The notes below the pieces were generated by a model. The model saw only the letters and a list, made by a program, of their open reading frames with translations, had not been told where the DNA came from and ran no database searches. Shown here piece by piece: positions 59,310 through 64,000 of a stretch of DNA of 64,000 bases. The position numbers and the translations under genes are program-made. Source of the DNA: a virus; the IMG/VR virus record IMGVR_UViG_3300042321_002277, positions 1-64,000 of that record; one strand, written 5' to 3'. The stretch's first letter is position 1. Each line of letters starts with the position of its first letter.

Positions 59310-60254
59310 TTAGTAAGCGATAATCAACACGTATCCATTTCCGCCTCTACCGCCAGAGCCAGTGGTTATATCGTTCAATGCCCCGCCTCCGCCTCCGCCT
59401 CCGCTACCGCGATAGCCAGCACCACCACTGTTTGCGGAAGTGGAACCGCCTCCGCCTCCACCAGGACCTCCAAATCCAGGACCAAGCACTCCACCAAACG
59501 GAGATCCTATAATCGCTGCTGCGCTGAGTGGAGGCGTTGCTGTGTTTATTGAGCCGCCATTAAGTACGTTAGTGTTTCGAGCTACATTGGGCCAAGTAAC
59601 CGTAGAAGTGTTTACTGTGGGTTGGGTAATACCCCCACCAGAACCCGCTGCGCCCGCACCACCTGTACCTACTCCTCCGCCGCCTGCACCACCATTAGAA
59701 TACGGATTAAGTACGGTAACACCAGTTCCGCCGAAGTTAGTACCACCGTTACCGCCAGCGCCAGCCGAAAATGTCGTTCCGTAAACCATTCTAACTGCTG
59801 CGCCACCTGATATACCGCTAGTATTTGATCCACCCTGTCCTAGTCCACCGCCAACTGCCGTGATAAGAGTGCCTGGTAGGCCTGGAACGGTAATGGTAGT
59901 GCTTGCGCCGCCGCCCCCGTTACTTCCCGAGGCATTATTTGTTATAGCGCCAGATCCGGCGGTTCCACCCGCTCCAATGGTTATTAGAAGAGTAGAACCT
60001 ACGCTCAATCCTAGCTCTCGAACATCAAAGGTAGTTAATACAGCACAGCCTCCAGCGCCACCACCTCCACCGAAAGAGTTAGTACCAGATGCTCTTCGGC
60101 CTCCGCCTCCACCGCCGCCTCCACCGCCCACTGCAAGGATGGTCAGCTGCGTAGCGCCCGCAGGAATAGTGTAGCTGCCGCTAACATCAAACTCCTTTAA
60201 TTCGATAGGGCTAGACCTAACACCTAGTGGAAATCCAAAAATACCAGTATTCAT
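59310..60254 (-). CDS. Poly-glycine tail-fibre adhesin-like protein
   Basis: A 314-residue protein with a short beta N-terminal part (SYTIPAGATQLTILAVGGGG) and then about 250 residues very rich in Gly with Ser/Thr/Ala, with long Gly runs around 42-51. This resembles the glycine-rich adhesin domains of T2/S16-type gp38 fibre tips and other phage glycine-rich fibre proteins. It would be a receptor-binding tip. The Gly-rich repeats can recombine, so the protein may vary between relatives. Confidence 0.75.
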   Translation of the reverse strand: MNTGIFGFPLGVRSSPIELKEFDVSGSYTIPAGATQLTILAVGGGGGGGGGGRRASGTNSFGGGGGAGGCAVLTTFDVRELGLSVGSTLLITIGAGGTAGSGAITNNASGSNGGGGASTTITVPGLPGTLITAVGGGLGQGGSNTSGISGGAAVRMVYGTTFSAGAGGNGGTNFGGTGVTVLNPYSNGGAGGGGVGTGGAGAAGSGGGITQPTVNTSTVTWPNVARNTNVLNGGSINTATPPLSAAAIIGSPFGGVLGPGFGGPGGGGGGSTSANSGGAGYRGSGGGGGGGALNDITTGSGGRGGNGYVLIIAY

Positions 60255-60664
60255 AGTAAACCAGACTCGACGATTACATTGAACGTTTCGGTATTGTTAG
60301 TCGAGGCTCTAAGCAAAGCAGTATTTCCACCAGGTAGAATGAATCCCGCCAATTCGTTTACTTCCATTCTAAACGCAGCAACAGAGGTGCTGGGAGTAAT
60401 TGAAGGCACCAGCTTCTCGCAGATAAGTCTATTGGTGGTTCCGTTGTCTAGGGACAAATAGAATCTAATTACTCCGTTAGTAGTAGTTCCGGTTGCTTGA
60501 ACTATCACTCTGGATATGCGTTCGCCTACTCCGGCAGCGGCAGAAGTAGCAGGCCCTGCTGCCACAGTGACTATAGTTCCAGTGCCGTCTCTATTGGTGT
60601 TTGCAGTAGTAAGCTGACTGTATTCCAGGTTTGGTTGTACCGTAAACTGTGCTGTTGTAGCCAT
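60251..60664 (-). CDS. Putative fibre or virion accessory protein, 137 residues
   Basis: A beta-rich protein (TGTIVTVAAGPATSAAAGVG, later VIVQATGTTTNGVIRFYLSL), a single compact domain by pattern. It overlaps the poly-glycine gene start by four bases. Not recognised; it may be a partner or cap of the adhesin. Confidence 0.65.
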   Translation of the reverse strand: MATTAQFTVQPNLEYSQLTTANTNRDGTGTIVTVAAGPATSAAAGVGERISRVIVQATGTTTNGVIRFYLSLDNGTTNRLICEKLVPSITPSTSVAAFRMEVNELAGFILPGGNTALLRASTNNTETFNVIVESGLL

Positions 60665-60673
60665 ATATATACC

Positions 60674-61744
60674 TCAGACTATTCCTCGTGAGTATAGAGA
60701 AAGTATCTCGGCGGAGCTTAAGTCTCCTCCGCTGGGAGTGTTCCAAGTAAGAGTTCCAGAGCCGTTTGTCGTAAGTACTTGTCCGTTAGAGCCTCGAGTA
60801 GTAGGGAAGGTATAGGAGTTGGCTCCTGCAGCGTAGAATGTAATTGTGTTGCCGGTGTCGTTGACTTCAAGTACATTGCCGTTGCCTCCTCCTTCCCAGT
60901 CTCCTATTCTGGTTATGTTTACTCCTCCAAATCCCATACTGCCGGACTGGTCGGAATTATTAAAGCCAAAATCAGTTGTATTGACTGAAAAGTAAAGACT
61001 ATTTTCTACCTTGCTGTTAGTGTAGGTGCCGCCTAGACCGGCGCCTCCAAACAAATTAATGGTACTTCCGGTTGCGCTGCTGCCAATAGTAAAAGTTTGA
61101 GCAGCAATAGCACTGGCGGCAAAGTTTACGGTAGTAGCAGAGTCCGCTATGTTGAATGTGGAAGACGACGTGGTGATGTCGCCACCATTGACGGCCAGAT
61201 CTCCTGCCACTGTCAGCGTATCAGTAGTCTTGTTGTAGGTGAGTCCGGCATCTCCACCAAATGCACTGCTGTCGTTAAATTGAACTTGAGTATCCGAACC
61301 GCCAGGAGATCCGCCGCCACCTGATACGGTGGACCATTTCAACGTGGCATCGTTGCCCGTCACTACATCTATGGCAAGAACTTGATTTGCCGAACCTACA
61401 GCCGTAGGCAAGGTGTATACGTTGTTATTTGCTACTGTAGTTGCCGCCGTAAGGGCTACGTAATTAGACGAATCGGAATCAGCAAATCTGAATTCTTTTT
61501 TGTCTCTAAGTGTCATGTGCCCAGAGAAGCTCTTTGCGCCGCTGATGGTCTGCGTGGTCGAGATGGTGACCAGATTGCTGGTCAGATCACTCATTGCAGA
61601 CAATGACTTTACGGTACCAGAGCTGTTCTTAAAAAAGATTTTCTCGTCGACAGTGTTGATTGCCAACTCACCAGCCGCCAGCTGTCCACCCGTGGGAACA
61701 GCTGTAGAAGTTGCGCTTCTTTTAATGAGTACCGTATGGGCCAT
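60674..61744 (-). CDS. Tail fibre protein, 356 residues
   Basis: The N-terminus follows the Mtd-N-like fibre pattern (MAHTVLIKRSATSTAVPTGG, AGELAINTVDEKIFFKNSSG). A collar-like segment (ISGAKSFSGHMTLRDKKEF) and beta-rich shaft with a NGSGTLTWNTPSGG end follow. The last 30 residues are short, so the adhesive tip is likely small or supplied by the next gene. It shares sequence style with the fibre at 62138-63985. Confidence 0.8.
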   Translation of the reverse strand: MAHTVLIKRSATSTAVPTGGQLAAGELAINTVDEKIFFKNSSGTVKSLSAMSDLTSNLVTISTTQTISGAKSFSGHMTLRDKKEFRFADSDSSNYVALTAATTVANNNVYTLPTAVGSANQVLAIDVVTGNDATLKWSTVSGGGGSPGGSDTQVQFNDSSAFGGDAGLTYNKTTDTLTVAGDLAVNGGDITTSSSTFNIADSATTVNFAASAIAAQTFTIGSSATGSTINLFGGAGLGGTYTNSKVENSLYFSVNTTDFGFNNSDQSGSMGFGGVNITRIGDWEGGGNGNVLEVNDTGNTITFYAAGANSYTFPTTRGSNGQVLTTNGSGTLTWNTPSGGDLSSAEILSLYSRGIV

Positions 61745-61756
61745 GGGAACCTGCTT

Positions 61757-62122
61757 TTAAAAATCGTCTTTAGTCGACTCTACTACAGCTGGCCTCTTAG
61801 AGACTGTTTTACTAGAAGCTTTTAAAGAAGCCTCCAGTTCAAAGATTCTGGATTTGGCGAGTGCCAACTGTCCGTCTAGATCTGCAATGCGAGCATTTGC
61901 TTGAGTCAACGCATTGCGCATAACGCTCTCGTCAGAAACCAACTTAGAGCTAGTACTGTCTAAATTGGACTTTATCTTGGCGAGTTCCTCTGTCAGATGT
62001 CGATTTTTTGTAAGCTCGACATGGAGGTTAGTCTCCAAAATCATGTTGGAGTTGAACAACTCCTGGCACTTTCTTTGAAGTACGGGGACGGCGACGATCT
62101 CTAAGTAATTTGGCTCTTGCAT
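61757..62122 (-). CDS. Small coiled-coil protein, 121 residues
   Basis: A helical protein with heptad-like leucine and acidic patterns through most of its length (LAKIKSNLDSTSSKLVSDES, then IADLDGQLALAKSRIFELEA). It would form a rod or dimer and may be a fibre connector or trimerisation chaperone. It sits between two fibre genes, 12 and 15 bases from each. Not recognised by family. Confidence 0.7.
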   Translation of the reverse strand: MQEPNYLEIVAVPVLQRKCQELFNSNMILETNLHVELTKNRHLTEELAKIKSNLDSTSSKLVSDESVMRNALTQANARIADLDGQLALAKSRIFELEASLKASSKTVSKRPAVVESTKDDF

Positions 62123-62137
62123 GAGGCCATCTTAGTA

Positions 62138-63985
62138 TCAGTACCCACCGCCGTCAACTGTGTTTGTCCATGTTGGAACTCCAGAAGCATTTACTGATAG
62201 AATCTGGCCTACAGAGTTTGTCCCATCCCAGGTTCCTGCGGCAGTAACGTTCAGTGCAGAAGAGCCGTTGCCATAGATGACACCGTTGGACGTAAAGCTG
62301 GTGACTCCAGTACCGCCGTTACCTACAGCAACAGTGCCTGTTACGTTTGCTGCGTTTCCGGTAATATTGCTGTCCGTGAATGCTAATGTCTTTGTGGCAG
62401 ATCCATTATAGAACTTTAAAGTACCTGCGTTGTTCCAAAGATCTCCGGAAACTGGCGCGGAGGGATCTGCAGCTGCGCCCGCTAATAGGATATTGGCGGT
62501 TGAGGACGAGGTGGTAACAGTGGTTACCTTGCCGGTCATTGTTCCGCCGGCCTTGGGTAGAGCGGCGTTTGCTAAATCATATGCAGACTTAACTGATGCT
62601 GGAGTGGCTGCAGTCGTTGTAGACGTCGAGCTGATGCTATCGGTCAGCTGCAGAATACCGGTCTGAGAGGTGCTGCCTGTGCGAACGTCCGCATAGTCGC
62701 CAGCAGTAACTCGGCCGTAAGAATCAACAGTAATAGATTTTGCAAAATTAATGCCTGCGCTGCCTATACTTCCAGTATAGCCAACTATTGCTAAGTCTAT
62801 GCTGTCTGCGTTAACTACGATTCTGCCTGAATTGGCGGTGACTACGTTTAACGTGTTTCCTGATTTTGTGAGGCCGTCGCCTGCGGTAATCTGCCCGGCA
62901 CCAGAAAACTGAGCCCAGTTAAGAGATGTACCAGAGCCTCCACCGATCACAATAGGAGCATTAGTGGTAAGAACCCAACCGGAATCCGCGTTTACTGTGC
63001 CTTCTTCTACAAAAGTAAATGCTCCTGGAGTGACTTCAACGTCAGAATCAAAGTCGGTAGCTCGATCCCAAACACCGTTAGATCCGGTACCTGCAGTAGT
63101 CACTACCCAAATACCATTCTGGGCTCCAGTGCTTTGGTCTTTGAGCAAAATTCTATCGCCGGCAACGAGAGTAACTCCATCGATAGAGTTAGTCGCTCCT
63201 GTGATCTGGCCTCTCGCTGAGGTGCCGCCTGTTGCAGAGTAGGTAACAGAGATATTGGCCGTAGACGCGACATGGACTGAGTCTTTTACGTCCAAGCCTG
63301 TCTTAACTGCATCTACATACTGCTTAGTAGCTGCATGCAGCGCTGAGCTGGGATCTGCAGCAAGAGTAATTGCTCCAGTCATCGTGCCGCCTGATTTTGG
63401 CAAAGCGGCATTAGCCAGATCATAAGCAGACTTTACGGAATTAGGAGTGGCTGCCGTAGTAGTCGAGGTGGAGCTAGTCGAGTCCGTAAGCTGCAGAATA
63501 CCTGCAGAGCTAGTGCTTCCAGCAGCAACTGCAAACAACGCGTTGTCTCCGTGAGTAGCGTCGTTATTTGTTACAGTTACGGATAAAGGACTGGTGGCTC
63601 GTAGTTTAAACGTATCTCCGCCAGAGGCAGCAGCGGTGTTAGTGCCGTCTGTAATATTGGAGAACGCGTTTGCAGAAACGCTAGACCAACTAAGAGTGCC
63701 GCTGCCGTTGGTAGTAAGTACGTTGCCGTTAGAACCACCGGTAATAGACAAAGTGGTGGTACTGAACGTCTTTACTCCGGTCGGCGTTTGGTTAGTATCA
63801 AGTGTAAGAAACGCTCCAGAACCTCCGATCTTAATGACAGAGCTGGAGGCCGAGCTGTTTCCGCCCTTGCCGTAGTACAGAATGTCGTTGTTCTCGTTGA
63901 ACGCCAATTCTGCATTTACAGTCTGCGATGTAGTTGGTGCAGTAGAGTCAGACGATCTGCGCTTAATACGAATTGTGTTTGCCAT
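62138..63985 (-). CDS. Large tail fibre protein with internal repeats
   Basis: A 615-residue protein. Residues 1-60 show the Mtd-N-like fibre start (MANTIRIKRRSSDSTAPTTS). Two related repeats lie at residues 162-204 and 443-485. Between them a well-known phage fibre domain appears at about 231-345 (LDVKDSVHVASTANI, DGVTLVAGDRILLKDQ). The C-terminal part is Gly/Thr-rich with NGSSALNVTAAG. ATG 63985 has AAAGG upstream and lies at the right edge, so earlier genes on this strand may lie outside the window. Confidence 0.85.
   Translation of the reverse strand: MANTIRIKRRSSDSTAPTTSQTVNAELAFNENNDILYYGKGGNSSASSSVIKIGGSGAFLTLDTNQTPTGVKTFSTTTLSITGGSNGNVLTTNGSGTLSWSSVSANAFSNITDGTNTAAASGGDTFKLRATSPLSVTVTNNDATHGDNALFAVAAGSTSSAGILQLTDSTSSTSTTTAATPNSVKSAYDLANAALPKSGGTMTGAITLAADPSSALHAATKQYVDAVKTGLDVKDSVHVASTANISVTYSATGGTSARGQITGATNSIDGVTLVAGDRILLKDQSTGAQNGIWVVTTAGTGSNGVWDRATDFDSDVEVTPGAFTFVEEGTVNADSGWVLTTNAPIVIGGGSGTSLNWAQFSGAGQITAGDGLTKSGNTLNVVTANSGRIVVNADSIDLAIVGYTGSIGSAGINFAKSITVDSYGRVTAGDYADVRTGSTSQTGILQLTDSISSTSTTTAATPASVKSAYDLANAALPKAGGTMTGKVTTVTTSSSTANILLAGAAADPSAPVSGDLWNNAGTLKFYNGSATKTLAFTDSNITGNAANVTGTVAVGNGGTGVTSFTSNGVIYGNGSSALNVTAAGTWDGTNSVGQILSVNASGVPTWTNTVDGGGY
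62531..62659 (-). repeat. Fibre repeat, copy 2
   Basis: This encodes residues 443-485 of the large fibre (GILQLTDSISSTSTTTAATP, then SVKSAYDLANAALPKAGGT). It matches copy 1 with only a few amino acid changes, while many DNA positions differ, so the copies are old and held by selection. Confidence 0.8.
63374..63502 (-). repeat. Fibre repeat, copy 1
   Basis: This encodes residues 162-204 of the large fibre. The motif (QLTDSTSSTSTTTAAT) followed by a helix-like SAYDLANAALPK segment is a common shaft or collar repeat of phage fibres. Confidence 0.8.
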
Positions 63986-64000
63986 GACTTACCTTTCTAT

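Noticed and set aside
59310-63985. Diversity-generating retroelement for the fibres
   Set aside because: The fibres have Mtd-N-like starts, but no reverse transcriptase gene or template repeat was seen in the window.
1-64000. CRISPR array, IS element or integrase
   Set aside because: No regularly spaced repeats, terminal inverted repeats with a transposase, or integrase motifs were found.

Overview
The window is an internal part of a large, T4-like contractile-tailed (myovirus) bacteriophage genome. It shows a phage recombination-replication module, a terminase large subunit, and a full contractile tail, baseplate and tail-fibre region (sheath, tube, tape measure with frameshifted chaperones, spike, gp25-like and gp6/J-like wedge proteins). 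No integrase, repressor, IS element, tRNA or CRISPR array was seen. The host cannot be named from the sequence. Shine-Dalgarno sites are mostly GGAG/AAGGA, so a bacterial host is expected. No portal, major capsid protein or endolysin could be recognised; these probably lie outside the window or are too divergent.

Layout. Positions 1-16780 (minus strand) form one tightly packed operon. It starts with four small, mostly membrane-associated genes, then encodes Mre11-like (gp47) and Rad50-like (gp46) nuclease subunits with two odd proteins between them, a UvsW-like SF2 helicase, a possible helicase loader, a DnaB-type helicase, a zinc-finger/TOPRIM primase, a ClpS adaptor homologue, a family A DNA polymerase with an N-terminal uracil-DNA-glycosylase-like domain, a probable single-strand-binding protein, a UvsX/RecA recombinase and one gene cut by the left edge. 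Positions 16779-18704 (plus) hold the terminase large subunit. Positions 18746-18889 hold three consecutive hairpins between convergent genes. Positions 18922-21594 (minus) hold a large primase-like protein whose ATPase motifs look degenerate. Positions 21575-25477 (plus) hold five genes, three of which share an N-terminal peptide, including a DUF5872 protein. A perfect 13-bp terminator lies at 25517-25546.

Positions 25624-63985 are all minus strand and mostly virion genes, read from right to left: tail fibres and a poly-glycine adhesin-like protein (59.3-64 kb), a methyltransferase, then tail terminator candidate, sheath, tube, spike, tail chaperones G/GT (-1 frameshift), tape measure, hub proteins, a sigma-70-like factor, gp25, gp6/J, other wedge proteins, a run of at least five related virion proteins (31.0-37.2 kb), a 343-residue protein with about 43 cysteines, a glycosyltransferase-like protein and several small genes.

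How it fits together: the left operon gives the phage its own replisome and T4-style recombination-dependent replication. The sigma-like factor inside the baseplate cluster could direct late transcription of the right-hand virion genes. The most unusual items are the cysteine-rich and paralogous virion cluster, the phage ClpS with a changed degron-pocket residue, the shared N-terminal peptide in the 21.6-25.5 kb cluster, the inactive-looking second primase, and the structured RNA-like region at 18.75-18.89 kb.
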